From Roseovarius sp. EL26 (GTDB lineage Bacteria; Pseudomonadota; Alphaproteobacteria; Rhodobacterales; Rhodobacteraceae): a stretch of DNA of 64,000 nt. The stretch covers positions 248,001-312,000 of the forward strand of contig NZ_OUMZ01000006.1 in the NCBI RefSeq assembly GCF_900327775.1. Direction: 5' to 3'. The stretch's first letter is position 1. Each line of letters opens with the position of its first letter. The notes below the pieces were generated by a model that was given only the letters and a program-made list of their open reading frames with translations, did not search any database and was not told the DNA's origin. Both the position numbers and the translations under genes were made by a program. This document shows, one piece after another, positions 1 through 10,734 of the stretch.

Positions 1-645
1 GATGTCTTTACCGGGCCTGAGTCTGGTAAATTCAAAGTGGCGGCGCGCAACTCGTTCATAATCGCAATTGTCGCAGCCACAACGGCCACGACCATCGCTA
101 CATTGGCGGCAACGGCCATGGTCCGGGGTGGCAAGTTCCGTTTGCGATCGGTCTCGTTTGGCTTAATCTCCCTGCCACTTATGGTGCCAGAAATCGTGAC
201 TGCAGTTGCCGTGTTGATCTTCTTCAATTCAATCGGGTTTGAACGTGGTCTGATGACCATCTTGGTCTCGCATATCGCCTTCTGTATTCCTTTTGCTTAC
301 CTGCCGATCTCGGCTCGGATGCAAGGGATCGAAGACACGTACGAACAGGCTGCGATGGATCTCTATGCCACCAAAAAGCAGGCTTTCACTAAGATCCTGC
401 TTCCATTGATGATGCCGGGGATTATCTCGGGCTTCCTGCTGGCCTTTATCGTCAGCTTGGATGACTTCATCATCACCAACTTTGTCAAAGGTGCAGGGGT
501 CGAAACCCTTCCGACTGCGATCTTTGGCTCGGTCAAACAGGGCCTCAAGCCCAATGTCATGGCGATTTCGACCATGCTGCTGAGCGTGTCCATTGTGATG
601 GTCACCATCAGCTATTTCGTCAGCAAATCGGACAACACCAAATAA
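1..645 (+). CDS. potC: Polyamine ABC transporter permease, PotC family (5' end outside window)
   Basis: Inner-membrane permease subunit of a spermidine/putrescine-type ABC importer. The frame is open from the first base of the window, so the start lies upstream; about 214 residues are visible. Several hydrophobic helices are seen, and an EAA-type loop ([15 protein letters not shown] followed by the LPLMMPG segment), which docks the permease on its ATPase, lies near residues 117-140 of the visible part. The solute-binding gene follows after 19 bases, so the two are surely cotranscribed. The substrate (putrescine, spermidine or a related amine) is inferred from family resemblance and from the neighbouring binding protein. 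Confidence 0.88.
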   Translation, partial: DVFTGPESGKFKVAARNSFIIAIVAATTATTIATLAATAMVRGGKFRLRSVSFGLISLPLMVPEIVTAVAVLIFFNSIGFERGLMTILVSHIAFCIPFAYLPISARMQGIEDTYEQAAMDLYATKKQAFTKILLPLMMPGIISGFLLAFIVSLDDFIITNFVKGAGVETLPTAIFGSVKQGLKPNVMAISTMLLSVSIVMVTISYFVSKSDNTK

Positions 646-664
646 CCAACAGATGGAGAGAACA

Positions 665-1702
665 ATGAAAAACCTACTGAAAACAAGCGTTGCCTCGCTT
701 GCCCTGATTACGGGCGCCAACGCTGCCGTCGCCGAAGGCCAACTGGTGATCTATCACTGGTTTGAGTACATGCCACAAGAGTTGCTGGATCAGTTCACAG
801 CCGAAACCGGCATCGAGGTGACCATGGACACCTACGATTCAAACGAGGCGATGCTGGCTTCATTGAAGGCTGGTGCTATCGGTACCTATGACGTCGCTGT
901 TCCCGGCGACTATATGGTCTCGATTATGGCGGGCGAAGGCATGCTGGACACTATCGGTGATGGCGAGCTGCAAAACAAAGGTAATATCGCCCCTGACTGG
1001 GCCGACCCCAGCTTTGACCCTGGTCGCAAGCATTCAATTCCTTATCAGTGGGGTTCCACCGCCTTTGCCGTGGACACTGCAAAATATACTGGTGACATCA
1101 ACACCACCGACATCCTGTTCAACACGCCCGAAGAGTTGTCAGGTAAGGTGAATGTTCTGGATAGTCAGGGTGAAGTGACGGCTTTGGCCTCACTGCACAT
1201 GGGCATTCCACAATGTTCCACAGACCGCGAGCAACTCAAGGCCCTGAACGAGATGTTGCAAAACGCCAAGGTGCATTGGGCTTCGTTCAACTCGGATACT
1301 GCCAAGGAGGTTTTGGTCTCGGGCGACGTGGCCGCTGGCATGATCTATGATGGCTTCGCCGCCAAGGCCCGTGCCGAGCTGGGTAGCCTGCAATATGCCT
1401 TCCCGAAAGAGGGTTATGTGGCATGGATGGACAACGTTGTCCTGCTCAAAGACGCACCAAACCGCGACAGCGCGATCAAGTTCATGGACTTCCTGCTGGA
1501 GCCTGAAAACATCGCGGCGGTTTCCAACTTTGCTCGCTATAACAATGGCCTGAACGGCGTGTCAGAATTCCTTGATGCCGACCTGTTGGCCCAGCCTGAG
1601 AACAACCCGCCAGCTGAGGCCGGTACACCAGCCTTTGTTGAAGTTTGCAATGAGGAAACGCAGGCGGTTTATGATCAGATCTGGACCAACCTGAAGAAGT
1701 AA
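665..1702 (+). CDS. potD: Periplasmic polyamine-binding protein (PotD/PotF family)
   Basis: Extracellular solute-binding protein of about 345 residues that delivers polyamines to the permease upstream. I place the start at ATG 665 because GGAGAG at 655-660 is then a correctly spaced ribosome site; an ATG at 653 in the same frame overlaps that site. The first 24 residues are a typical Sec signal peptide (MKNLL...ANAAVA). The mature start (QLVIYHWFEYMPQELL) matches the PotD/PotF family, which opens with a beta strand and a W-x-x-Y/F motif. Exact ligand cannot be read from sequence; PotF-like putrescine binding is equally possible. Confidence 0.88.
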   Translation: MKNLLKTSVASLALITGANAAVAEGQLVIYHWFEYMPQELLDQFTAETGIEVTMDTYDSNEAMLASLKAGAIGTYDVAVPGDYMVSIMAGEGMLDTIGDGELQNKGNIAPDWADPSFDPGRKHSIPYQWGSTAFAVDTAKYTGDINTTDILFNTPEELSGKVNVLDSQGEVTALASLHMGIPQCSTDREQLKALNEMLQNAKVHWASFNSDTAKEVLVSGDVAAGMIYDGFAAKARAELGSLQYAFPKEGYVAWMDNVVLLKDAPNRDSAIKFMDFLLEPENIAAVSNFARYNNGLNGVSEFLDADLLAQPENNPPAEAGTPAFVEVCNEETQAVYDQIWTNLKK

Positions 1703-1710
1703 ACATTTTG

Positions 1711-1743
1711 AATGGTCGTGGGGAAACCTGCGGCCATTTTCTT
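1711..1743 (+). terminator. Rho-independent terminator after potD
   Basis: AATGGTCG (1711-1718) pairs with CGGCCATT (1731-1738) with one G-T pair and is followed by TTTTCTT. It lies nine bases past the potD stop codon. Confidence 0.7.
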
Positions 1744-1760
1744 ATCTGCCGGAGGTCGAA

Positions 1761-1920
1761 TTGGAAACGATCTACACCGAAAAGCACAAGCTGCGCGATT
1801 CCAAAACCGAACTGTTTGGCGGGCGAGTCGGCTGTGCCGCACGAACAGCTCAGCAGCGCCGATTGTGCCCTGAGCCGGGTGCAAATCAAGAACCTCGGCC
1901 CGGTGTCCACGCTTAATGTG
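1761..1920 (+). pseudogene. Remnant of an acetylpolyamine deacetylase (histone-deacetylase family) gene
   Basis: A good ribosome site (GGAGG, 1751-1755) precedes a TTG at 1761 that opens the frame LETIYTEKHKLRDSKTELFGG, which resembles the N-terminus of bacterial acetylpolyamine amidohydrolases (HDAC fold). Near 1821 the frame breaks: shifting by one base in the GCGGG run continues the similarity (GES..PHEQLSSADCALSR, then IKNLGPV) to about 1917, after which nothing recognisable remains. The rest of the roughly 340-codon gene is absent. Its place just after a polyamine importer is what one would expect for an acetylpolyamine-using operon, so I read it as a decayed last gene. Similarity is judged by eye. 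Confidence 0.55.
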
Positions 1921-1966
1921 CCGCGGCTCACGGAAAGAAGTTTATCTCTGTTCGCGAGAACGACCT

Positions 1967-1996
1967 GCCCGGGCCTAGTGGTCCGGGCTATTTTGT
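1967..1996 (+). terminator. Hairpin followed by T-rich stretch, end of the polyamine operon
   Basis: GCCCGGGCC (1967-1975) pairs with GGTCCGGGC (1980-1988) around a TAGT loop, followed by TATTTTGT. It probably served the decayed deacetylase gene; it also faces the convergent methyltransferase gene. Confidence 0.6.
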
Positions 1997-2005
1997 GATC
2001 CAAGC

Positions 2006-2644
2006 TTACTTTTGGGCTAACTTCCAGGCCTGCTCACGCGCGGGGCAGATGCCTTTTAAACCACCAGTTAAATCCTGATCTGAAAGCAAAGATATTGCGT
2101 AGTTGTCACCATAGAGCTGCGCGATATCTGCGTGAGGTACAGAAAATGGCGGTCCTTGCATTACATCCTGATCATATTCGAAAGAAATAAGAAGTTGCGG
2201 TGCTCTTTTCGTGATGCCTGCCAGATGTTGGGTGTAGCGTTGACGCATTTCTGCGGGCAAGGCAACCATCGCCGCGCGATCATATACAGCATCGACCGGC
2301 CCAATTAGACTTTGTTTCAGCTCAAAAACATCGCCAACATAGATATCCAGCTGTGGTGCGGAATAACGTTTGAGCGGTCCGATGGCGGTGATTTCAGGGG
2401 CAACGCTTGCCTCTTCAAATAGCTGTTGGATGGCAATTTCGCTCAGTTCAGCGCCGACAACCTGATAGCCTTGAGAAAGTAGCCAACCAATATCTAGAGT
2501 CTTTCCACAAAGAGGCACAAAGATGCGGGATGCCGCTCCATCTACGATCTCTTGCAGATGCGTCACCAGTAATGGGTGTGCTTTCTCTTGATGCCAGCCA
2601 AGGTGGTTGTTCTCCCATCGAGCGAGCCAGAAATTTGGATCCAT
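2006..2644 (-). CDS. tpm: Thiopurine S-methyltransferase family protein
   Basis: SAM-dependent methyltransferase of 212 residues, the usual length for bacterial Tpm. The N-terminus (FWLARWENNHLGWHQ) and the SAM-binding stretch (IFVPLCGKTLDIGWL at about residues 41-55, GAELSEIAI at about 64-72) are characteristic. Bacterial Tpm enzymes methylate tellurite and selenium oxyanions or thiopurines; the natural substrate is not settled. It is divergent from a MerR-type regulator with a 19-bp-spacer promoter in between, so it is probably induced by that regulator. Confidence 0.88.
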   Translation of the reverse strand: MDPNFWLARWENNHLGWHQEKAHPLLVTHLQEIVDGAASRIFVPLCGKTLDIGWLLSQGYQVVGAELSEIAIQQLFEEASVAPEITAIGPLKRYSAPQLDIYVGDVFELKQSLIGPVDAVYDRAAMVALPAEMRQRYTQHLAGITKRAPQLLISFEYDQDVMQGPPFSVPHADIAQLYGDNYAISLLSDQDLTGGLKGICPAREQAWKLAQK

Positions 2645-2684
2645 TGTGAAATCTTTCTGATTGGATTGTGTCGTTGATTCTGTG

Positions 2685-2715
2685 AGACTACCATTTCAAG
2701 TCAACTTGAGGTCAA
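2685..2715 (-). promoter_or_regulatory. MerR-type promoter/operator for tpm
   Basis: On the minus strand TTGACC (2715-2710) is a -35 element and TAGTCT (2690-2685) a -10 element separated by 19 bases, the overlong spacer typical of promoters activated by MerR proteins. The spacer contains the dyad TTCAAGTCAACTTGAGG (plus strand 2695-2711; core CAAGT/ACTTG), close to the known SoxR/MerR-type arrangement. It drives tpm and overlaps the region upstream of the regulator, so autoregulation is likely. Confidence 0.7.
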
Positions 2716-2722
2716 GGCATTC

Positions 2723-3127
2723 ATGTTACAAGATATGGATATAGTTGAGGTGGCAAGGCGTTCCGGATTCTCGGCATCAACTCTGCGCTATTACGAGGAA
2801 ATCGGCCTGATTACATCAATTGGGCGCAATGGGTTGCGCCGGGTGTTCGATGGCGATGTGTTAAGCCGTCTCGCGTTAATTGCGCTCGGACGTAACGCTG
2901 GGTTTTCTTTAACAGAAATCGCAGGTGTGTTTCGATCCGGTGGTCCTGAGATTGATCGGCAACAGTTGCAGACGAAAGCTAATGAGTTGGATCAGAAAAT
3001 CAGGCAGCTGACCGCAATTCGAGATGGCCTTTTGCATGCCGCACGTTGTCCGGCGGAAAATCATCTTGAATGTGAAACATTCCAGCGGTTTCTGAAACTT
3101 GCCGTCAAAGATCAGCAGAAAAGATAA
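2723..3127 (+). CDS. MerR family transcriptional regulator
   Basis: DNA-binding regulator of 134 residues. The N-terminal winged helix (VARRSGFSASTLRYYEEIGL, about residues 10-29) is the standard MerR DNA-binding motif, followed by a coiled-coil dimer helix (about 77-105). Two cysteines, C109 and C117, are spaced C-x7-C as in the metal-binding loop of CueR-class sensors, so a metal, metalloid or thiol-reactive ligand is plausible. There is no SoxR-type four-cysteine iron-sulfur cluster. Starts at ATG 2723 or at ATG 2735; the second would shorten only the first four residues. The likely target is the divergent tpm promoter. Confidence 0.88.
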   Translation: MLQDMDIVEVARRSGFSASTLRYYEEIGLITSIGRNGLRRVFDGDVLSRLALIALGRNAGFSLTEIAGVFRSGGPEIDRQQLQTKANELDQKIRQLTAIRDGLLHAARCPAENHLECETFQRFLKLAVKDQQKR

Positions 3128-3316
3128 TTAAAAACTATCAAAACCGTAAAATATTACAATTTTAATAAATCATATACTTTTGCTATTCCTTCCTTGCAAG
3201 CAGCGTCGGATCAGGCGAGCATCCGCATGCAATTCAATTTCAGTATCCAAATATTATACGGGTACATCGAAACAGCACCCGGGCCGTTTGGCCCCGGTAC
3301 CCACTGCAGCCAATAG

Positions 3317-5494
<2,178 letters not shown>

Positions 5495-5518
5495 ATTCAT
5501 CTGAAACAGACACTAAAA

Positions 5519-5549
5519 CAGGCGTAGAGAATTCTGCGCCTGTTTTTTT
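5519..5549 (+). terminator. katG: katG terminator
   Basis: CAGGCGTAGA (5519-5528) pairs with TCTGCGCCTG (5533-5542) with one G-T pair, followed by seven T. A strong intrinsic terminator 24 bases after the katG stop. Confidence 0.9.
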
Positions 5550-5554
5550 CGGAA

Positions 5555-5580
5555 CGAAAAAGGGCGCCAGATGGCGCCCT
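5555..5580 (-). terminator. argG: argG terminator
   Basis: AGGGCGCC/GGCGCCCT (5561-5568, 5573-5580) forms a perfect 8-bp hairpin. Read on the minus strand it is followed by TTTTT (5561-5557), so it terminates argG transcription; with the katG hairpin it makes a back-to-back terminator pair. Confidence 0.82.
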
Positions 5581-5604
5581 TTGGAAAATGTAGATAAGTT
5601 AAAT

Positions 5605-6831
5605 TTAACTTTTCAGGCGTTTGTCGCGCGCCGCCAGAAGTTTCAGGCGCAGGGCATTCAACTGAATGAAGCCAGCGGCATCTTTCTGATCGTACGCACC
5701 AGCGTCGTCTTCAAAGGTCACGTGCGCCTCGGAATAGAGCGAATGATCTGACCAGCGGCCAACTGTCGATGCAGAACCTTTGTACAGTTTCAGGCGCACG
5801 GTACCGGTAACGTGGGTTTGCGAGGCGTCAATGGCGGCCTGTAACATCTCACGCTCTGGGCTGTACCAGAAACCGTTGTAGATCAGCTCAGCATAACGCG
5901 GCATCAGCTCGTCTTTCAGGTGCGCGGCACCCCGATCGAGTGTGATTTGTTCAATGCCGCGGTGCGCTTCCAACAGGATGGTGCCGCCCGGTGTCTCATA
6001 GACCCCACGGGATTTCATGCCGACAAAGCGACCTTCGACCAGATCCAACCGGCCAATGCCGTGCTTGCCACCCAGCTCATTGAGCTTAGTCAGTACGCTA
6101 GCCGGGCTCAGCGCCTCGCCATTGATGCTGACAGCGTCGCCTTTTTCAAAGCCGATCTCGATGAACTCAGGCGTGTCTGGTGCAGATTCGGGGCTAACCG
6201 TGCGCTGATAAACGTAATCTGGCGCCATCACTGCCGGATCTTCCAGAACCTTACCCTCGGACGAGGTGTGCAGCAGGTTGGCATCAACAGAAAACGGCGC
6301 TTCGCCGCGTTTGTCTTTGGCGATCGGAATTTGGTTCTTTTCAGCAAAATCCAGAAGCTTTGTCCGGCTGCTCAGGTCCCACTCACGCCATGGTGCGATG
6401 ACTTTGATGTCCGGGTTCAGGGCATAGGCGGCCAGTTCGAACCGAACCTGATCGTTGCCTTTGCCAGTCGCACCGTGTGCAACGGCATCCGCGCCGGTTT
6501 GTTCAGCGATTTCAACCAGACGTTTGGAAATTAGCGGGCGCGCAATGGATGTGCCCAGCAGATAGAGCCCCTCATAAACGGCATTGGCGCGGAACATTGG
6601 AAAAACGAAGTCACGCACGAACTCTTCTCGGACATCTTCGATGAAGATGTTATCTGGATTGATTCCAAGAAGTTCCGCTTTTTCACGGGCTGGATCCAGC
6701 TCTTCACCCTGTCCCAGATCGGCGGTGAATGTCACCACTTCGCAACCGTATTCGGTTTGCAGCCACTTCAGGATGATCGAGGTATCAAGCCCACCGGAAT
6801 AAGCCAGTACAACTTTCTTAGGCGCAGACAT
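5605..6831 (-). CDS. argG: Argininosuccinate synthase
   Basis: Cytoplasmic enzyme joining citrulline and aspartate with ATP to form argininosuccinate, the penultimate step of arginine synthesis. 408 residues, normal for the family. The ATP-pyrophosphatase loop AYSGGLDTS is at residues 10-18, and further family signatures ([13 protein letters not shown] near 120; [23 protein letters not shown]) are present. It is a single gene between katG (convergent) and a divergent membrane-protein gene; no other arg gene is adjacent. Confidence 0.97.
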   Translation of the reverse strand: MSAPKKVVLAYSGGLDTSIILKWLQTEYGCEVVTFTADLGQGEELDPAREKAELLGINPDNIFIEDVREEFVRDFVFPMFRANAVYEGLYLLGTSIARPLISKRLVEIAEQTGADAVAHGATGKGNDQVRFELAAYALNPDIKVIAPWREWDLSSRTKLLDFAEKNQIPIAKDKRGEAPFSVDANLLHTSSEGKVLEDPAVMAPDYVYQRTVSPESAPDTPEFIEIGFEKGDAVSINGEALSPASVLTKLNELGGKHGIGRLDLVEGRFVGMKSRGVYETPGGTILLEAHRGIEQITLDRGAAHLKDELMPRYAELIYNGFWYSPEREMLQAAIDASQTHVTGTVRLKLYKGSASTVGRWSDHSLYSEAHVTFEDDAGAYDQKDAAGFIQLNALRLKLLAARDKRLKS

Positions 6832-6961
6832 CGGTTTTCCCCTTATTTCAACACGTCCGCGCGCTTATCGGGTTTTGCCGTGTAGGGCAAGCGATTGCGC
6901 TTTCCTTGATCATAATTCCGGCGTAGGGCTAAATCTGTGATGAACAAGACTTGAGGGTGTC

Positions 6962-7687
6962 ATGAAGGGCTTAAAAATTGTGATGCACGCCTTTCAGATG
7001 GTTTGGAACAACCTAAAAGAAGCGCTTCAAATCAGTACGGTACCACTTGTAGTTGTTGGGTTCGCGGCGTATGCACTTCTTCCGTCCTTTAGTCTGGATT
7101 TTTCCGACCCTGAATTGGTGGGGCAAGCATGGCAGCCTTTCCTGTTGGTTTGGGTTGGCTGGCTTGCTGCCACGACTTGGATATTTGTCGCTTGGCACCG
7201 CTATGTTCTATTGGAGGAATACCCAAAGGGTTGGATTCCAACCTTTCGCCTCGTGCAAGTTTTATCTTATCTGGGATACGGGATCGTGATTGGATGCATT
7301 GCTGGCTTGGCATTGTTGCCGGGGCTGATCTTTGCTCTTGTGTCGCCAGCATTGGGAAGTCTTTTTATATTCATAGGTGTCGTTGCTGCAATTCTTATCT
7401 TTTATCGGCTGGTGCCTATGCTACCTGCCGTCGCCATCGGTCGCCGTATGACATTGTCTGAGGCGTGGGGCGCCACGGAGGGTGCAAATACGACGATTGT
7501 GTCCATTGTACTGATCCTTTTTGCGATTCAGCTTGTGCTACAACTTGCGTTTGAAACACTGGCTGCGATTGCCCCAGTTCTGGAGTTTCTGGCCAGCCTT
7601 GGGTTCACCCTTTTCCTAGGGTTGGTGAATGTCAGTATCTTGACCACCTTTTATGGCCATTATGTTGAAGGGCGCAGCATTGACTGA
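6962..7687 (+). CDS. Multispanning membrane protein of unknown function
   Basis: 241 residues with about six hydrophobic segments (roughly residues 25-45, 62-80, 98-120, 122-148, 175-200, 205-228) and no catalytic motif that I recognise. The stretch AIGRRMTLSEAWGATEGAN lies in a loop before the last two helices and resembles glycerophosphoryl/DUF-type membrane proteins common in Rhodobacterales. The start has a GAGGG ribosome site at 6952-6956. It lies 53 bases before ilvA on the same strand; cotranscription is possible but nothing else ties the two together. Confidence 0.8.
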   Translation: MKGLKIVMHAFQMVWNNLKEALQISTVPLVVVGFAAYALLPSFSLDFSDPELVGQAWQPFLLVWVGWLAATTWIFVAWHRYVLLEEYPKGWIPTFRLVQVLSYLGYGIVIGCIAGLALLPGLIFALVSPALGSLFIFIGVVAAILIFYRLVPMLPAVAIGRRMTLSEAWGATEGANTTIVSIVLILFAIQLVLQLAFETLAAIAPVLEFLASLGFTLFLGLVNVSILTTFYGHYVEGRSID

Positions 7688-7740
7688 CTGGGTTGGTTCC
7701 GGGCTTGCCTTTCATGCGGTGATGGCGCAGTCAGGCTGAC

Positions 7741-8979
7741 ATGACTGATTTTAAATCCCTTGCCCGTCTTGCAGCCAGTGAAATGCGCGGTGTTTTTGAC
7801 GAAACACCACTGCAACGCAACGCCCATCTTTCCAATCTTTATGGCGCTGAGATCTATCTCAAGCGCGAGGACCTGACACCGGTTCGATCCTATAAGCTGC
7901 GCGGTGCTTTCAACGCCATGCGCAAGGTTTTGGCGGATGATGCAGAGGTTGGGAATTTTGTCTGCGCTAGCGCTGGAAATCACGCGCAGGGCGTGGCCTA
8001 TATGTGCCAGCATTTTGGTGTTCACGGCACGATCTTCATGCCGGTGACCACGCCGCAGCAAAAGATCGACAAAACAGAAAAGTTTGGCGCTGATAATGTA
8101 ACGATTCGCCTGATCGGTGACTATTTTGACGAAACACTAAGCGCAGCGCAGGCTTATTGCGAAGAGGTTAAAGGGTATTTTCTGTCCCCCTTTGATGATG
8201 AGGATGTCATCGAGGGTCAGGCGTCGGTCGCAGCAGAAATCGAAGCGCAGCTTGGAATGGTGCCGGATCAAATCATTATGCCGGTGGGTGGCGGTGGCCT
8301 GTCCTCTGGGGTCAAAAGTTACTTTGGCAACGCCTGCACCTATACGCTGGTTGAACCACAAGGTGGTGCCTGTCTGAAAGCCGCGCTGGAGGCGGGGCAA
8401 CCTGTACGTCTGGCGCAGGTCGACAATTTTGCAGATGGCGCGGCTGTAGCGTTAATCGGGGCGAAAACCTTTGCCCGATTACGCGATATTGATCCCTCAC
8501 AGGTGCTTGCGATCAATGAAAACCGTCTCTGTGTGACAATGATGGACTTCCTGAATATCGAGGGAATCGTTCTAGAGCCTGCTGGCGCACTGGCGCTGGA
8601 TGCGCTGAAAGATGTCGCTGATGACATTCGGGGCAAGACCGTGGTCTGTGTCACGTCTGGTGGTAATTTTGATTTCGCGCGCTTTGCCGAAGTCAAAGAA
8701 CGGGCCCGTAGGTCGTCTGGTTTGAAAAAATATTTCATTTTGCGCATGCCACAACGGCCGGGCGCATTGAAAGAGTTTCTGCAAATCCTTGGCCCCGAAG
8801 ATGACATTGCCCGATTTGAGTATCTCAAAAAGTCAGCTCGCAACTTTGGCTCGGTTCTGATCGGGGTTGAGACAGCCCGTGCGGAAAATTTTGAACGTAT
8901 TCAAAATGAACTGACGCAGGCGGGATTTGACTACCGTGACATCACTAACGATGAAGTTCTTTCAGAATTTTTGATCTAA
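7741..8979 (+). CDS. ilvA: Threonine ammonia-lyase (threonine dehydratase)
   Basis: PLP enzyme converting threonine to 2-oxobutanoate, first step of isoleucine synthesis. The PLP lysine is K52 in SYKLRGAFNA; the phosphate-binding glycine loop PVGGGGLSSG begins at residue 181. 412 residues: this is the short form, with a single C-terminal ACT-like regulatory domain (YFILRMPQRPGALKEF onward, about residue 330). It could be biosynthetic (isoleucine-inhibited) or catabolic; the C-terminal ACT-like domain favours a regulated biosynthetic enzyme. The ribosome site upstream is weak. Confidence 0.94.
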   Translation: MTDFKSLARLAASEMRGVFDETPLQRNAHLSNLYGAEIYLKREDLTPVRSYKLRGAFNAMRKVLADDAEVGNFVCASAGNHAQGVAYMCQHFGVHGTIFMPVTTPQQKIDKTEKFGADNVTIRLIGDYFDETLSAAQAYCEEVKGYFLSPFDDEDVIEGQASVAAEIEAQLGMVPDQIIMPVGGGGLSSGVKSYFGNACTYTLVEPQGGACLKAALEAGQPVRLAQVDNFADGAAVALIGAKTFARLRDIDPSQVLAINENRLCVTMMDFLNIEGIVLEPAGALALDALKDVADDIRGKTVVCVTSGGNFDFARFAEVKERARRSSGLKKYFILRMPQRPGALKEFLQILGPEDDIARFEYLKKSARNFGSVLIGVETARAENFERIQNELTQAGFDYRDITNDEVLSEFLI

Positions 8980-9000
8980 CTGTGGTCGTCGTGGTTTTTG

Positions 9001-9333
9001 TTAGGTGGGTAATCTGTTTTCGAGACCACCGAGGAACAGCGTTTTTGAAGTGAAATAGCTTTGAACGACCAGTTCTGGATCAATTTTGTCGTGGTCCCCC
9101 CGATCTGCAGCATCTTCGCCCTGCTGACATAATTGGGCAAACCCCTCAAACCCCAAATTCAGAGCGCTGCCTTTGAGAAAGTGAAGTTTTTCTCCAAGCT
9201 CCATATAGGTTTCCAGCTGTTTGATACCGGTAATTTCAGTTTCGACTTCATCCAAGAAAAGGCTGACAATTTCGTCAAAATCTTCAATGCCAATTTCATC
9301 GCGCAGTTCGTTCACCCGGTTCCAGTCGATCAT
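9001..9333 (-). CDS. Histidine phosphotransfer (Hpt) domain protein
   Basis: Single-domain Hpt protein of 110 residues. The phospho-accepting histidine is H51 in the HFLKGSALNLGF motif within a helical bundle. Such proteins relay phosphate between a hybrid kinase and a response regulator. The gene is divergent from a receiver-phosphatase gene 136 bases away, a likely partner. A hybrid kinase with two receiver domains lies at 42429-44693, but a link to it is only a guess. Confidence 0.9.
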   Translation of the reverse strand: MIDWNRVNELRDEIGIEDFDEIVSLFLDEVETEITGIKQLETYMELGEKLHFLKGSALNLGFEGFAQLCQQGEDAADRGDHDKIDPELVVQSYFTSKTLFLGGLENRLPT

Positions 9334-9468
9334 GTGATAGCCTTTTGGGCAATCATTCCTTCTGCAATGTTAATAATTTCTGAATGTCAGGCGAAATATC
9401 CGGTAAATTTTAACGTTCATACGCTCTTAATGATCTGTGTCTAAAAACAAGGACCGATTTGTGAGGGT

Positions 9469-10734
9469 ATGTGTGTGGTTTGCCAAGATTATAAAAATGA
9501 CAAGGCTCTTGAAGAGGCGGCAATTCGTAGTGTGCTGGTTGTTGATGACAGTCGCTTGCAACGCCGCATTTTGACAGCTTCGTTAAAAAGGTGGGGCTAT
9601 GTCATACATGAGGCCAAAACCGGGGCCGAGGCGTTGGAATTCTGTAAAACGTCAAGCCCCGATCTAATCATTAGTGATTGGATCATGCCGGGCATTGACG
9701 GGTTGGAATTTTGCCGTGAATTTCGCAGCTTACAGAGAGAGAGTTATGGGTATTTCATCCTTTTGACCTCAAAAAGCGATAAGGCTGATATCGCCAGTGG
9801 ATTGGATGCCGGTGCGGATGACTTTTTAACTAAGCCTGTAAACTCAGCAGAATTGCGTGCGCGCATCAGTGCAGGGGACCGCATTTTGCGGATGGAGCGT
9901 GAGCTGAATGAGAAAAACCGCCTGATCAAGTCAACGCTGGATGAGCTGCAAACCCTCTATGATGCGTTGGACAGTGACTTGCTTGAAGCGCGCAAATTAC
10001 AGCAATCATTGGTCAGTGAACGTTATCGAGACTTTGGTCCGGCAGAGGTATCACTGATCTTACGGTCAAGTGGGCATGTCGGCGGTGATTTGGTTGGAAC
10101 TTATCCGATTAGCGATAATCGCATTGGTCTGTATGGTATTGATGTTTCGGGCCATGGTATCAGTTCTGCACTGATGACGGCACGTTTGGCAGGGTACCTT
10201 TCGCCGTCGCCGGAACAGAATATTGCCATGCGAAAAACGGAAGATGGGCTATTTGTACCACGCCGGCCCTGTGAAACAATTGCGGCTCTAAATCAGCTGA
10301 TTTTGAATGAATTGGAAACGGAGCACTATTTTACGCTGCTGTTGGCGGATGTGGACCTGAGCACAGGCCGGGTTGTATTTGCACAGGCTGGTCATCCGTG
10401 CCCAGCTTTGCAAACGGCGAACGGCCAGGTCGAAATGAAAGGAACGGGTGGACTGCCCGTCGGTTTGATTGATGGAGCTGAGTATGAGGATACCGAACTT
10501 ATCATGTCTGCCGGTGATCGGCTGATGATTCATTCAGATGGCGTGACTGAATGTGCTGACCCTAAGGGTAAAATATTGGATGATGCGGGGTTGTCCGAAA
10601 TGCTGATCGCTTTACGACAAGCCAAGGGCGTATCTTGTCTGGAATCACTGATTTGGCGCATGTCAGACTACGCTGGAGGGAAAAACTTTGCGGACGATGT
10701 GTCTGCGATTTTGCTAGAATTCAAAACAGCTTAG
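9469..10734 (+). CDS. Response regulator with PP2C-type phosphatase output (RsbU/HsbR-like)
   Basis: N-terminal receiver domain (about residues 20-140) with the acidic pair D26-D27, phospho-acceptor D70 (ISDWIMPG) and K122 (TKPV); a coiled-coil linker (about 135-180, ELNEKNRLIKSTLDEL); then a SpoIIE/PP2C serine phosphatase domain (about 190-420) with GGDLVG, the metal-binding GIDVSGHG motif and HSDGVTE. Such proteins dephosphorylate anti-sigma-factor antagonists in partner-switching control of the general stress response. ATG 9469 sits almost on the GAGGG ribosome site, so GTG 9475 may be the true start. The end overlaps the convergent Nudix gene by 14 bases. Confidence 0.92.
   Translation: MCVVCQDYKNDKALEEAAIRSVLVVDDSRLQRRILTASLKRWGYVIHEAKTGAEALEFCKTSSPDLIISDWIMPGIDGLEFCREFRSLQRESYGYFILLTSKSDKADIASGLDAGADDFLTKPVNSAELRARISAGDRILRMERELNEKNRLIKSTLDELQTLYDALDSDLLEARKLQQSLVSERYRDFGPAEVSLILRSSGHVGGDLVGTYPISDNRIGLYGIDVSGHGISSALMTARLAGYLSPSPEQNIAMRKTEDGLFVPRRPCETIAALNQLILNELETEHYFTLLLADVDLSTGRVVFAQAGHPCPALQTANGQVEMKGTGGLPVGLIDGAEYEDTELIMSAGDRLMIHSDGVTECADPKGKILDDAGLSEMLIALRQAKGVSCLESLIWRMSDYAGGKNFADDVSAILLEFKTA

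Noticed and set aside
1708..1998. Plus-strand open frame of 96 codons between potD and tpm
   Set aside because: It reads through the decayed deacetylase in the wrong frame at first; its start has no ribosome site.
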